A program made the position numbers and the translations under genes. A DNA stretch of 64,000 bases, taken from positions 1 to 64,000 of the forward strand of contig NZ_CP150291.1 of assembly GCF_038051985.1 (NCBI RefSeq), read 5' to 3'. This stretch comes from Solibacillus sp. FSL H8-0523. GTDB taxonomy: Bacteria; Bacillota; Bacilli; Bacillales_A; Planococcaceae. Within the stretch, counting starts at the first letter, position 1. Each line of letters begins with the position of its first letter. This document shows positions 1 through 16,035 of the stretch, in pieces. The notes beneath the pieces were generated by a model that had not been told where the DNA came from, made no database searches, and was given only the letters and a program-made list of their open reading frames with translations.

Positions 1-1344
1 TTGGAACATTTAGAAACTCTATGGAACGCAGTACTTACCCAAGCTGAACAAAAAATTTCAAAACCGAGCTTCGATACATGGCTAAAATCGACAAAATTAC
101 TCGCACACAGCGGCACAAACGTAACGATTTCAGCACCTAACTCTTTTGCCCGTGATTGGCTTGAACAATACTACATTCATATGATTACAGGAATTTTAAA
201 CGAGTTAACCGGCGAAGATTTGGTCATTAAATTTGTCGTTCAGAAGGATCAAATCGCAGATGATTTCGAACTACCACCACCGATTACACAAGCAAAGTCA
301 AATGAAAACTCAGACATTTCACCAGGTATGCTGAACCCAAAGTATACATTTGATACGTTCGTTATTGGCTCTGGTAACCGCTTCGCACACGCAGCGAGCT
401 TGGCGGTCGCAGAAGCACCTGCAAAAGCATACAATCCCTTCTTCATCTACGGGGGCGTAGGTTTAGGCAAAACACACTTAATGCACGCAATTGGTCATTA
501 TGTAAAAGAACATAACCCAAAGGCGAATGTCGTGTATTTGTCATCCGAAAAATTTACAAATGAGTTTATTAACTCGATTCGTGACAACAAAGCAATTGAT
601 TTCCGCAATAAATACCGAAACGTCGACGTTTTACTAATTGATGATATTCAATTTTTAGCTGGGAAAGAATCAACACAAGAGGAATTTTTCCATACGTTTA
701 ATACGTTGCATGAAGAATCAAAGCAAATCGTCATTTCAAGTGACCGACCTCCTAAGGAAATTCCTACATTAGAGGATCGTTTACGTTCTCGCTTTGAGTG
801 GGGTTTAATTACAGACATCGCACCACCTGATTTAGAAACGCGTATTGCGATTTTACGCAAAAAGGCAAAAGCAGATGGACTAGATATTCCAAATGAAGTT
901 ATGCTCTATATCGCCAATCAAGTCGACACGAACATTCGTGAGTTAGAGGGCGCGTTAATTCGCGTTGTTGCTTACTCTTCTTTAGTAAACAAAGATGTAA
1001 CGCCGGAGCTCGCTGCTGAAGCATTAAAGGACATTATGCCAAACGCTAAACCGCGTAAAGTGTCCATTTTAGACATTCAAACAGCCACTGGAGAGCACTT
1101 TAGCATTCGTTTAGAGGACTTTTCAGCAAAACGTCGTACGAAGTCAATTGCATTCCCACGCCAAGTCGCGATGTACTTATCACGTGAGCTTACAGACTTT
1201 TCATTACCAAAAATCGGCGAAGAATTTGGTGGCCGTGACCATACAACAGTTATTCACGCACATGAAAAGATTTCTTCTTTACTGAAAATAGATCAACAAT
1301 TACAGCAAGATATTAAACAAATTCGTAGCATGTTAGGCAAATAA
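1..1344 (+). CDS. dnaA: Chromosomal replication initiator protein DnaA
   Basis: DnaA is the AAA+ ATPase that binds DnaA boxes and melts oriC. The 447 aa length is normal for Bacillales. Visible parts are an N-terminal helicase-loading/oligomerisation domain (about residues 1-85), a variable linker (about 86-112), the ATPase core with Walker [10 protein letters not shown] at 151-159 and Walker [10 protein letters not shown] near 210-218, and a C-terminal DNA-binding domain with the signature [15 protein letters not shown]. Translation starts at TTG on base 1, so the promoter and any upstream oriC boxes lie outside the window. oriC and dnaN follow directly, the standard arrangement. Autoregulation through DnaA boxes is known for the family but cannot be seen here. 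Confidence 0.99.
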   Translation: MEHLETLWNAVLTQAEQKISKPSFDTWLKSTKLLAHSGTNVTISAPNSFARDWLEQYYIHMITGILNELTGEDLVIKFVVQKDQIADDFELPPPITQAKSNENSDISPGMLNPKYTFDTFVIGSGNRFAHAASLAVAEAPAKAYNPFFIYGGVGLGKTHLMHAIGHYVKEHNPKANVVYLSSEKFTNEFINSIRDNKAIDFRNKYRNVDVLLIDDIQFLAGKESTQEEFFHTFNTLHEESKQIVISSDRPPKEIPTLEDRLRSRFEWGLITDIAPPDLETRIAILRKKAKADGLDIPNEVMLYIANQVDTNIRELEGALIRVVAYSSLVNKDVTPELAAEALKDIMPNAKPRKVSILDIQTATGEHFSIRLEDFSAKRRTKSIAFPRQVAMYLSRELTDFSLPKIGEEFGGRDHTTVIHAHEKISSLLKIDQQLQQDIKQIRSMLGK

Positions 1345-1514
1345 ACCTGTGTATAAGTCGTTTAGTTTCTCACAGCATTGTTCACAACTTATCAACATGT
1401 GAATAACCTTGTGTTATCGTGCTAAACTATAGTTATCCACAAATCCACAGCCCCTACTACTATATCTATTAATATCTTTTAATAAATAATTAATTATATA
1501 AGAGAGGTAAAACC
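1345..1514. other. oriC: oriC: DnaA boxes, DnaA-trios and AT-rich unwinding element
   Basis: The dnaA-dnaN gap holds DnaA boxes TTATACACA (minus strand, 1348-1356), TTATCAACA (1389-1397), TTATTCACA (minus strand, 1398-1406) and TTATCCACA (1433-1441), plus the near matches TTGTTCACA (1378-1386) and AAATCCACA (1441-1449). The last two boxes abut a short C-rich stretch (1451-1454). From 1454 the top strand reads CTA CTA CTA TAT CTA TTA, whose complement read 3'-5' is a run of GAT-type DnaA-trios. An AT-only tract (about 1467-1500) follows. This matches the basal unwinding layout known from B. subtilis: box pair, GC-rich spacer, trios, AT tract. Confidence 0.93.
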
Positions 1515-2651
1515 ATGAAATTTGACATTTTACGAGATCGTTTATTAGACGGATTAAACGATGTAATGAAAGCAGTAAGTTCAAAAACAACGATTCCTAT
1601 TTTAACGGGGATTAAAATTGATGTAACAAACGAAGGTGTTAGCTTAACGGGTAGTGATGCAGATATTACAATCCAAACATTTATTCCTGTAGAAGAAAAT
1701 GGTCAGCAAATCATTAACATTACAGAAACCGGTTCAATTGTTTTACAAGCACGTATGTTCAACGAAATCATTCGTAAATTACCTACCAACGAAGTAGAAA
1801 TCGAAATTACAAACAATTTTGCAACAACAATTCGCTCAGGTAAATCAGAATTTAACTTAATCGGTTTAGATTCAACAGAATATCCACAGCTTCCAGAAGT
1901 CGCTGCTGATAAACAATTTGCGATTCCAGCGGATCTTTTAAAATCAATTATCCGTGAAACAGGATTTGCCGTAGCTACTTCAGAAAGTCGCCCCGTGTTG
2001 ACAGGTGTAAACTGGAAAGTAGAAGCGAATGAATTAATATGCGTTGCAACGGATAGTCACCGTCTTGCTCGACGCAAAGTAAATCTTGAAAACTTACCAA
2101 CTGATGTGACTTCCGTTGTGATTCCAGGAAAAAGTTTAAATGAATTAAGCAAAATTCTAGATGATACAAATAACCCAGTTCAAATTGTATTAACAAATCA
2201 ACAAGTGTTATTTAAAACAGACGATGTTTTATTCTTCTCTCGTTTACTAGAGGGCAACTATCCAGATACCTCTCGTTTAATTCCAGATGATTTTAAAACA
2301 AGCATCACGATTAACGGCAAATCGTTACTTCAGGCAATTGACCGTGCATCACTTTTAGCACGTGAAGATCGTAATAACGTTGTACGTTTTGAAACATTAG
2401 AAGACCAAACAATTGAAGTATCTTCAAACTCACCTGAAATCGGTAAAGTAGAAGAGCAAATTCAAGTTGAAAACCTTGAAGGTGAATCACTTAAGATTTC
2501 ATTTAGTGCGAAATACATGATGGAAGCATTAAAAGCAATAGATGGACAAGATGTTGTCATTGAATTTACTGGTGCAATGCGCCCGTTCATCTTACGTTCA
2601 GCTTTAGACGATGCAATTTTACAATTAATTTTACCGGTACGTACGTATTAA
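1515..2651 (+). CDS. dnaN: DNA polymerase III sliding clamp (beta subunit)
   Basis: DnaN is the ring-shaped processivity clamp that tethers PolC/DnaE to DNA and recruits repair proteins and YabA. The 378 aa length equals the Bacillus protein. The sequence begins MKFDILRDRLLDGLNDVMKAV and ends LPVRTY, the usual C-terminal tail. Three repeated clamp folds of about 120 residues are expected from the family. The ATG is preceded by an AGAGAGG ribosome site at the edge of oriC. A strong terminator follows the stop, so dnaA-dnaN forms a closed unit. Confidence 0.99.
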   Translation: MKFDILRDRLLDGLNDVMKAVSSKTTIPILTGIKIDVTNEGVSLTGSDADITIQTFIPVEENGQQIINITETGSIVLQARMFNEIIRKLPTNEVEIEITNNFATTIRSGKSEFNLIGLDSTEYPQLPEVAADKQFAIPADLLKSIIRETGFAVATSESRPVLTGVNWKVEANELICVATDSHRLARRKVNLENLPTDVTSVVIPGKSLNELSKILDDTNNPVQIVLTNQQVLFKTDDVLFFSRLLEGNYPDTSRLIPDDFKTSITINGKSLLQAIDRASLLAREDRNNVVRFETLEDQTIEVSSNSPEIGKVEEQIQVENLEGESLKISFSAKYMMEALKAIDGQDVVIEFTGAMRPFILRSALDDAILQLILPVRTY

Positions 2652-2667
2652 TTTCATACGAAAATAG

Positions 2668-2710
2668 AAAGGAACGGTCTTGAACTTGTTAATGAGACCG
2701 TTCCTTTTTT
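2668..2710 (+). terminator. Intrinsic terminator after dnaN
   Basis: AAAGGAACGGTCT pairs with AGACCGTTCCTTT across a 13-nt loop and runs into T residues. It separates dnaN from yaaA-recF. Confidence 0.9.
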
Positions 2711-2776
2711 ACTTATGAGCAAATTTTAGGTATGATAGAATGATAAGACTTTATATAAAGCGGAGGATGAATTACA

Positions 2777-3013
2777 TTGAACGAATTAAAAATTAATAGA
2801 GAATATATTACGCTAGGTCAAGCGTTAAAAATGACAGATACAATTAGCTCTGGTGGTATGGCCAAATGGTTTTTAAGTGAACATGAGGTATTTGTGAACG
2901 GTGAAGCCGAGAATCGTCGTGGGAAAAAATTACGTCATGATGATGTCATTAACATTCCAGGTGTGGGTCGTTTCAAAATTGTTGATGAATTTATTGTAAA
3001 CGGAGAAATGTAA
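2777..3013 (+). CDS. yaaA: S4-domain RNA-binding protein YaaA
   Basis: A 78 aa single-domain S4-like protein, the normal size for the YaaA family found between dnaN and recF. The S4 fold is recognisable from GGMAKWFLSEHEVFVNGEAENRRGKKLRHDDVI-type sequence (residues about 27-59), which in the family binds structured RNA; a ribosome-related role has been proposed. The start is TTG, preceded by GGAGG with a 10-nt gap. The gene ends 3 bp before recF, so the two are very likely co-transcribed and translationally coupled. A TATGAT-like -10 lies at 2731-2736, with no clear -35. Confidence 0.93.
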   Translation: MNELKINREYITLGQALKMTDTISSGGMAKWFLSEHEVFVNGEAENRRGKKLRHDDVINIPGVGRFKIVDEFIVNGEM

Positions 3014-3016
3014 TTC

Positions 3017-4132
3017 ATGAATATCGAGCGCTTGCAGCTAACGAATTATCGTAATTATGAATCGCTCACATTGGATTTTTCAGACAAAATTAATGTTTTT
3101 ATTGGGGAAAATGCTCAAGGAAAAACAAATGTTATGGAATCGATTTATGTATTAGCGATGGCCAAGTCTCACCGTACTGCGAACGATAAAGAATTGATAC
3201 GTTGGGATGCGGATTATGGTAAAATAGAAGGTGTAATTAATAAGCGTTACGGTAGTATACCGATTGAATTAACGATTTCCAAAAAGGGCAAAAAAGGCAA
3301 AATCAATCATCTCGAACAAACAAAGCTAAGTAACTATATTGGTCAGATGAATGTTGTGATGTTTGCACCGGAGGATTTAAATATCGTCAAAGGAAGTCCG
3401 CAAATTCGCCGTCGATTTATCGATATGGAAATCGGGCAAATTTCGCCTGTTTACTTACATGATTTACTAACCTTTCAAAAGATATTAAAACAACGTAATC
3501 ATTTATTAAAAAGTAATCATGGAAAAGCAGCACTCGCAAGCGACGTGATGTTTGAAATTTATACGGAACAATATATAAGTGCAGCGGTAAAAATTATCCG
3601 TAAACGATTTCAGTTTATGGAGCTACTGCAAGCATGGGCAGAACCAATTCATGAAGGCATTTCGCGCGGATTAGAAAAGCTTGTGATTAAATATCGTCCG
3701 GTTAGTGGGATCGATGCAAGCTTGAGCGAAGAAGAAATGCGTAACTATTTAAAGCAAAAGCTTGATGAAGTGAAAATGCGTGAAATTGATCGTGGTGTCA
3801 CGTTAATCGGCCCACATCGTGATGATTTGCAGTTTTTTGTGAATGACTACGATGTGCAAGTATATGGTTCACAAGGGCAACAGCGTACAACAGCACTGTC
3901 ACTGAAGCTCGCTGAAATTGAGCTTATTAAACAAGAAACTAAAGAAACACCGATATTATTATTAGACGATGTATTATCAGAGCTTGATGATCATCGCCAA
4001 TCGCATTTATTAAACACCATTCAAGGTGAAGTGCAAACATTCGTTACCACAACAAGCGTGGATGGAATTAACCATGAAACTATTAGGCATGCTAAATTAT
4101 TCCACGTAAAACAAGGTACAATTGAACAATAG
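3017..4132 (+). CDS. recF: DNA replication and repair protein RecF
   Basis: RecF is an ABC-type ATPase that helps load RecA at single-strand gaps through the RecFOR pathway. The 371 aa length is typical. It begins [21 protein letters not shown] and carries Walker [10 protein letters not shown] (about residues 35-43). The ABC signature region is [19 protein letters not shown] and Walker B is [12 protein letters not shown]. It sits 3 bp after yaaA. In B. subtilis remB (yaaB) lies between recF and gyrB; here only 71 bp separate them and no such gene is present. Confidence 0.99.
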   Translation: MNIERLQLTNYRNYESLTLDFSDKINVFIGENAQGKTNVMESIYVLAMAKSHRTANDKELIRWDADYGKIEGVINKRYGSIPIELTISKKGKKGKINHLEQTKLSNYIGQMNVVMFAPEDLNIVKGSPQIRRRFIDMEIGQISPVYLHDLLTFQKILKQRNHLLKSNHGKAALASDVMFEIYTEQYISAAVKIIRKRFQFMELLQAWAEPIHEGISRGLEKLVIKYRPVSGIDASLSEEEMRNYLKQKLDEVKMREIDRGVTLIGPHRDDLQFFVNDYDVQVYGSQGQQRTTALSLKLAEIELIKQETKETPILLLDDVLSELDDHRQSHLLNTIQGEVQTFVTTTSVDGINHETIRHAKLFHVKQGTIEQ

Positions 4133-4139
4133 ATACGCA

Positions 4140-4159
4140 TATTTTTATGCATAAAAATA
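4140..4159. repeat. Perfect 20-bp AT-rich palindrome in the recF-gyrB gap
   Basis: TATTTTTATG is followed immediately by its reverse complement CATAAAAATA. It begins 8 bp after the recF stop. It could be a weak hairpin on both strands or a protein-binding site. It lacks the GC stem of an intrinsic terminator. Confidence 0.6.
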
Positions 4160-4197
4160 GAAAAGAAGCCCAATGATCGTTATGAAGGAGTAGGTGA

Positions 4198-6129
<1,932 letters not shown>

Positions 6130-6188
6130 TTTTCTTGAAGTGCGTAGTAAAATACACGCTACAAAGAAATGACAGCCAAATTCGGATG

Positions 6189-6210
6189 CAATTATGCCTC
6201 GGCATAATTG
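6189..6210. repeat. Perfect inverted repeat in the gyrB-gyrA gap
   Basis: CAATTATGCC and GGCATAATTG face each other with two bases between, giving a roughly 9-bp RNA stem closed by a tetraloop. There is no T-run after it, so it is not a normal terminator. It sits about 35 bp before the gyrA start. Confidence 0.6.
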
Positions 6211-6243
6211 ATCAGTTAGTGCAATTGGAAGGGGGCCCTTATT

Positions 6244-8724
6244 TTGTCTGACATTGAACACGGACATATTGAATCAAGAAATATTACAACCGAAATTAAA
6301 ACATCCTTCTTAAGCTATGCGATGAGTGTAATCGTTTCACGTGCATTACCAGATGTACGTGATGGGCTTAAACCTGTACATCGCCGTATTTTGTACGGTA
6401 TGCAGGAGCTAGGAAATACTTCGGATAAACCATATAAAAAGAGTGCGCGTATTGTCGGGGACGTAATGGGTAAATACCACCCACATGGTGACTCGTCAAT
6501 TTATGACGCGATGGTGCGTATGGCGCAAGATTTCAGCTACCGTTACATGCTGGTAGACGGACACGGTAACTTCGGTTCTGTCGATGGTGATGGCGCGGCT
6601 GCAATGCGTTATACAGAATCACGTATGTCAAAAATAGCAATGGAAATGCTACGTGATATTAACAAAGATACAATTGATTACCAACCGAACTATGATGGTA
6701 GTGAAAACGAGCCAAAAGTATTACCAGCACGTTACCCGAACTTATTAGTAAACGGAGCTTCAGGGATCGCAGTTGGTATGGCGACAAACATTCCACCCCA
6801 TCAGCTTGCTGAAACAATCGACGGGGTATTAGCAATTGCGGATAACCCTAGCATTACAACAGAAGAGCTAATGGAAATTATTCCAGGACCAGACTTCCCA
6901 ACAGGTGGTATAATTCTAGGTCGCTCAGGTATTCGCCGTGCATATGAAACAGGGCGCGGTTCGTTAACAATTCGTGCAAAAGTAGAAATTGAGCAGGCTG
7001 CAAACGGTAGAGAAACAATTTTAGTTCATGAATTGCCGTACCAAGTGAATAAAGCAAAATTAATCGAAAAAATTGCCGAATTAGTACGCGACAAAAAAAT
7101 CGATGGTATTACAAAGCTTCAAGATGAATCAGACCGTAACGGGATGCGTATCGTCATTGAAGTACGTCGTGATGCGAATGCCAATGTTGTATTAAACAAT
7201 TTATATAAACAAACAGCGATGCAGTCGAGCTTCGGCGTTAACATGCTTGCTTTAGTTAACGGTCAACCGAAAGTTTTAAGCTTAAAAGAAGTGCTTTATC
7301 ATTACTTAGAACATCAAAAAGTAGTTATTAAACGCCGTACTGCATTCGAACTTCGAAAAGCAGAAGAGCGCGCACATATTTTAGAAGGCTTACGTATTGC
7401 ACTTGATCATATCGATGAAATCATTTCAATTATCCGTGGCTCTCGTAGCGGAGAAGAAGCAAGACCTCAATTAATGGAACGCTTCAACTTATCTGAACGT
7501 CAGGCACAAGCCATTTTAGATATGCGCCTTGTTCGTTTAAGCGGGTTAGAGCGTGAAAAGATTGAAGCTGAATACCAAGAGTTATTAAAACTAATCGATG
7601 AGTTAAAAGCTGTATTAGCGGATGAAGCGAAAGTAATTGAAATTATTCGTACAGAAATGACAGAAATTAAAGAGCGTTATAACAATCCACGCCGTACGGA
7701 GATTACAGCTGGTGGCTTAGAAATGATCGAAGATGAGGATTTAATTCCTCGTGAAAATTCTGTTTTAACCTTAACGCATAACGGCTACATTAAACGTTTA
7801 GCAGCGAACACATATCGCTCACAAAAACGCGGTGGTCGTGGTGTACAAGGTATGGGTACAAATGAAGATGACTTCGTAGAACACCTACTATTCACATCAA
7901 CGCATGATACGATCCTATTCTTCACATCTAAGGGGAAAGTATTCCGTGCCAAAGGGTATGAAATTCCAGAGTTCGGTCGTCAAGCGAAAGGATTACCAAT
8001 CGTTAACTTATTGAATATTGATAAGGGCGAAAAAGTTACAGCGATGATTCGTGTAGCTGAATTCAAAGAGGATGCGTACTTTATCTTTACAACAAAAACA
8101 GGTGTAACAAAACGTACACCAGTGGATCAATTCGCAAATATCCGTACAAATGGTCTAATCGCCATTACATTACGTGAAGATGATGATTTAATTTCAGTAC
8201 ATTTAACAGATGGTACGAAGGAAATTATTATTGGTACACGTGAAGGAATGCTTGTACGTTTCAAAGAGGACGATATCCGTTCAATGGGACGTACAGCAGC
8301 TGGGGTACGTGGTATTAAATTACGTGAAGGTGACCATGTCGTAGGTATGGAAATACTGGAGCCAGGTCAAGAAATTTTAGTTGTCACAGAAAAAGGTTAC
8401 GGAAAACGTACACCTGAAGAAGAGTATCGTCTGCAAAGTCGCGGTGGTCTTGGTCTAAAAACAATGCAAATTACTGAGAAGAACGGTAAAATGTGTGCAG
8501 TAAAAGCGGTAGATGGCACAGAGGACATTATGTTAATTACAATTAACGGTATGTTAATTCGTATGGACGTTAAGGATATCTCGGTAATCGGTCGTAGTAC
8601 ACAAGGTGTTCGCTTAATTCGTCTTTCAGATGAAGAGATTGTAGCGACAGTAGCACGTGTAAAAAAAGACGAAGATGTTATTGATGACGAAGAGCTAGAA
8701 GAAACAGAACAAACAGAACAATAA
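6244..8724 (+). CDS. gyrA: DNA gyrase subunit A
   Basis: GyrA is the DNA breakage-reunion subunit. At 826 aa it is full length, with an N-terminal winged-helix/tower domain and a C-terminal six-bladed beta-pinwheel. The catalytic tyrosine lies in [13 protein letters not shown]. The quinolone-resistance region reads [17 protein letters not shown], with serine and aspartate at the positions equivalent to E. coli 83 and 87, which looks wild type. The GyrA box is RGGRGVQGM. The acidic tail ([15 protein letters not shown]) is usual. Translation starts at TTG after a GGAAGGGGG ribosome site. A terminator follows. Confidence 0.99.
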   Translation: MSDIEHGHIESRNITTEIKTSFLSYAMSVIVSRALPDVRDGLKPVHRRILYGMQELGNTSDKPYKKSARIVGDVMGKYHPHGDSSIYDAMVRMAQDFSYRYMLVDGHGNFGSVDGDGAAAMRYTESRMSKIAMEMLRDINKDTIDYQPNYDGSENEPKVLPARYPNLLVNGASGIAVGMATNIPPHQLAETIDGVLAIADNPSITTEELMEIIPGPDFPTGGIILGRSGIRRAYETGRGSLTIRAKVEIEQAANGRETILVHELPYQVNKAKLIEKIAELVRDKKIDGITKLQDESDRNGMRIVIEVRRDANANVVLNNLYKQTAMQSSFGVNMLALVNGQPKVLSLKEVLYHYLEHQKVVIKRRTAFELRKAEERAHILEGLRIALDHIDEIISIIRGSRSGEEARPQLMERFNLSERQAQAILDMRLVRLSGLEREKIEAEYQELLKLIDELKAVLADEAKVIEIIRTEMTEIKERYNNPRRTEITAGGLEMIEDEDLIPRENSVLTLTHNGYIKRLAANTYRSQKRGGRGVQGMGTNEDDFVEHLLFTSTHDTILFFTSKGKVFRAKGYEIPEFGRQAKGLPIVNLLNIDKGEKVTAMIRVAEFKEDAYFIFTTKTGVTKRTPVDQFANIRTNGLIAITLREDDDLISVHLTDGTKEIIIGTREGMLVRFKEDDIRSMGRTAAGVRGIKLREGDHVVGMEILEPGQEILVVTEKGYGKRTPEEEYRLQSRGGLGLKTMQITEKNGKMCAVKAVDGTEDIMLITINGMLIRMDVKDISVIGRSTQGVRLIRLSDEEIVATVARVKKDEDVIDDEELEETEQTEQ

Positions 8725-8729
8725 AATTC

Positions 8730-8772
8730 AAAAGCAATCTAGGTGGATTTCCCCACATAGGTTGCTTTTTTT
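8730..8772 (+). terminator. Intrinsic terminator after gyrA
   Basis: AAAGCAATCTA pairs with TAGGTTGCTTT (one G-U pair), reinforced by GGTGG/CCCCAC within the loop, then a T-run. Confidence 0.9.
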
Positions 8773-8932
8773 AATTGTAATTTATGAGAATTAAGTTAAG
8801 ATAGTATAAAATACACTCAATTCGTAGGTATAAAGATCTTCTTAGAATCGTTAGTTTAAAAATGATTTTCTTCTCAATGGTTTAAATATTCGTTACAATT
8901 GAATTAACTAATAAATGTAAGGAGTTGTGGAT

Positions 8933-10027
8933 TTGGAAGCAGTATTTATGAGGGTAGAGGAATTACAATTAGGTAAAGTCATCGCAGAAGACGTATTTGC
9001 AAATACACAATATCCAATTATTCATAAAGACACAAAAATAAAACCAGAGCATTTACGTGTATTTGAATTGTTTAATTTAAAAATGATTTTAGTTTATAAA
9101 GGTGAAAGTATAGAGGAACTAAGTGAAAATTGCTTAGAAAACCAAGTAACCTCCGTTTCAATACCAAAATATATAGCATTCGAAACATATTATAATGATG
9201 CAGTGAATCAATTGAAAAAGGAATTTTCAAATTGGGGAGCTGGAGGGAAAATAGATATTACAAAAGTTCGTGGAATGATTATCCCTTTAATAGAGAAGGT
9301 TTTAGAAGATCGTTCTTATATATTTGATTTAAACGCTTACTCAAATCCAAAAGATTATTTATATCATCATTGTATTGCAACTGGAGTAATTGCATCGGTG
9401 ATGGCAAAAAAATTAGGATTTGAGCGTGGAATTACCATCCAGATGGCAATTGCCGGCATGTTAGCAGATAGCGGAATGGCTCGTATCTCTAATCGCATCC
9501 GAGAAAAGAAAGTCCAGTTAACGAAGGAAGAATTTGAAGAAGTAAAAAATCATCCTTATTATAGCTTTATGCTTGTAAAGAATTTGCCTGCTCTAAAAGA
9601 GGTTATGAAAGAAGCAATCTACCAACATCACGAGCGTTTAGACGGAAGTGGTTACCCAAAAGGAGATCGAATTGGTTCCATTTCGAATTTTGCTCAAATT
9701 ATTGCGGTAGCTGATGTATTTCATGCAATGACAAGTGAACGGTTGTATCGTACTAAGCAATCGCCATTTAAAGTCATGGAAATGATTAAAGAAGAAGAGT
9801 TCGGTAAGTTTGATATAAAAGTAGTTCAAGCATTAGTAGACATTGTTGTTGATTTACCAATCGGTACAAAAATTGAGTTATCAAATTTAGAACTAGGTGA
9901 AGTAATGTATATTAATAAGTATGCACCAACACGCCCTCTTGTTAAGTTAATTAGAACAGGTGAAATTATTGATCTTTCTTTAAATCGAGGCCTCTACATT
10001 TCACGTGTTATTACCAAAAATATTTAA
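8933..10027 (+). CDS. HD-GYP-like domain protein with altered HD motif
   Basis: Start chosen at TTG 8933, eight bases after GGAG; the in-frame GTG at 8927 is too close to it. The first 110 or so residues are an uncharacterised N-terminal region. About residues 140-290 form an HD-GYP module, the family that hydrolyses cyclic di-GMP. Counting from the GTG at 8927, HHERLDGSGYPKG is intact at 234-246 and VADVFHAMTSERLYR at 261-275. The usual LLHDIGK motif instead reads MLADSGM, so the HD pair is Ala180-Asp181. A metal-ligand histidine is therefore missing and activity may be lost or changed. It may act as a cyclic-dinucleotide sensor; that is inference. The gene stands alone between two terminators. 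Confidence 0.85.
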   Translation: MEAVFMRVEELQLGKVIAEDVFANTQYPIIHKDTKIKPEHLRVFELFNLKMILVYKGESIEELSENCLENQVTSVSIPKYIAFETYYNDAVNQLKKEFSNWGAGGKIDITKVRGMIIPLIEKVLEDRSYIFDLNAYSNPKDYLYHHCIATGVIASVMAKKLGFERGITIQMAIAGMLADSGMARISNRIREKKVQLTKEEFEEVKNHPYYSFMLVKNLPALKEVMKEAIYQHHERLDGSGYPKGDRIGSISNFAQIIAVADVFHAMTSERLYRTKQSPFKVMEMIKEEEFGKFDIKVVQALVDIVVDLPIGTKIELSNLELGEVMYINKYAPTRPLVKLIRTGEIIDLSLNRGLYISRVITKNI

Positions 10028-10039
10028 CACCCAAAGTAA

Positions 10040-10086
10040 AATGGAGCCCACAGTTAACCTATGATTAACTAGGGCTCTATTTTATT
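10040..10086 (+). terminator. Intrinsic terminator after the HD-GYP gene
   Basis: GAGCCC and GTTAA pair with TTAAC and GGGCTC around a short loop, followed by a T-rich stretch. Confidence 0.85.
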
Positions 10087-10107
10087 TTATTTATTTACGA
10101 AAAAGTA

Positions 10108-10293
10108 TTGACGTTAACGAAATGAATTGGTATTATATTAATTGTCCTTAACAAACAAACGAAAATTCAAATGCAACGAAATGAATTTGGTTTTATATTT
10201 ACAGGGCAATAAATTTTATAACCTGATTCCATCGATTGAATGAAAAAACCTTTTAAATAAAGTGTTGACAAACAAACGAATGGATGATAAGAT
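10108..10293 (+). promoter_or_regulatory. rrn1 tandem promoters P1 and P2
   Basis: P1 is TTGACG (10108-10113), 17 bp, TATTAT (10131-10136). P2 is TTGACA (10265-10270), 17 bp, TAAGAT (10288-10293). A leader hairpin GTTGTC/GACAAC follows P2, then a GAAAACTGAAC stretch resembling rrn antitermination leader sequence. Tandem P1/P2 promoters are the norm for Bacillus rrn operons. Confidence 0.85.
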
Positions 10294-10445
10294 ATAAAAG
10301 TTGTCACAAACGACAACAACATGAACCTTGAAAACTGAACAAGCAACGTTAATGAAAAACAAGTTTCTTAAATGAAACAAACAATAGATTACAACTTTAA
10401 TTAGTTGGATCGCTAGCAAAGCAAATGAGCTTTCAAACTAACTAT

Positions 10446-12004
<1,559 letters not shown>

Positions 12005-12217
12005 ATTATTTCGGAAATCTTTCCATGGGAAAGATACTCATTAACGTTTGCTGTTCAGTTTTGAAGGTTCATTCTTAATTGAATGAGATACTTCAAAACA
12101 TTGTTCTTTGAAAACTGGATAAAACGACATTGATAAGTAATAAACAAACAATAGATCAAGAAATTGGTCGTGCAATATCCTTAAAATCTTAAATCTTTTG
12201 ATTTAAGTTTAACTTTT

Positions 12218-15144
<2,927 letters not shown>

Positions 15145-15204
15145 CAATTTATGAACATCAATGAACCGTTTATCCAGTTTTGAAAGAATAATTCTTTCAA
15201 ATAA

Positions 15205-15320
<116 letters not shown>

Positions 15321-15327
15321 AATCGTA

Positions 15328-15356
15328 AAACCACTGAGAAATCAGTGGTTTTTTTG
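15328..15356 (+). terminator. rrn1 terminator
   Basis: AAACCACTGA pairs with TCAGTGGTTT, then a T-run. The same hairpin ends all three rrn operons. Confidence 0.93.
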
Positions 15357-15519
15357 TGTTTTCTATATAAGGGAAAGGGCACTTCAATATGAACCGCAAC
15401 GAACGGCCATGTGACAAGCAAAGGATAAATTGTATGAACGTTCAGACCGCCTTTTTATATTTCGATGGTAAGACGAATGTTGAAATTGGTGGGATTATCA
15501 AGCAGAACACCTATTGATG

Positions 15520-16035
15520 TAGGATTTGAACCGTATCCAAATTAGACATTTGCTCTGCTCGTTTGGTTAATTAAACGTGAATGGACTGCTTTTTATTTAA
15601 TGCGTGGGCCTGTCCAAACTATTTGAACACATGGGACTTAATAATACACACCTTACGTCGCTAGCTAAAGCTAACCGAGAAAAAACAAAAGACATTCAAA
15701 GAGGAAGGGTTGCCTGCTTTTAAATAAGCTCTTTAATAAAGAAATTGATCATACTCTGTTTCAAGATGAGTCTCTTCTTTGAGATTATTAGGCGATTCGG
15801 AAGACGTGGTTCCAAAAGCTAAGCAGCGTCAAATCCCTACATATCGCAAGTATCAAAGTGTAAAAAAACGATTGCAGCTTGTCTTTTTACCGCCACACAG
15901 CCCTCAACTGATTTTAATCCAATACTTTTGGAAATAGTGAAAGACAGCGTAATTAATAATGTCTTTTTTCAAGTACACTACAAATTAAGCTGGTTCTCCG
16001 TTTCAATTTGTGCACCTTCAAAACGTATATAAACA
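15520..16035 (+). pseudogene. Decayed IS630-family transposase remnant
   Basis: No open frame survives, but successive frames on the plus strand give transposase-like pieces: TFALLVWLIKREW, KLFEHMGLNNTHLTSLAKANRE, TFKEEGLPAFK, KLFNKEIDHTLFQDESLL, AIRKTWF, PKAKQRQIPTYRKYQSVK, LVFLPPHSPQL and FNPILLEIVKDSVINNVFF. Their order matches IS630-type DDE transposases (winged-helix end, FQDES catalytic segment, LPPxSPxLNPIE segment). At least three frameshifts and several stops are present. A large internal deletion joins the SVK segment to the LPPHSP segment at about 15870. The last catalytic glutamate region reads NPIL. I could not define terminal inverted repeats. The family call is by pattern memory, not a search. 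Confidence 0.7.
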
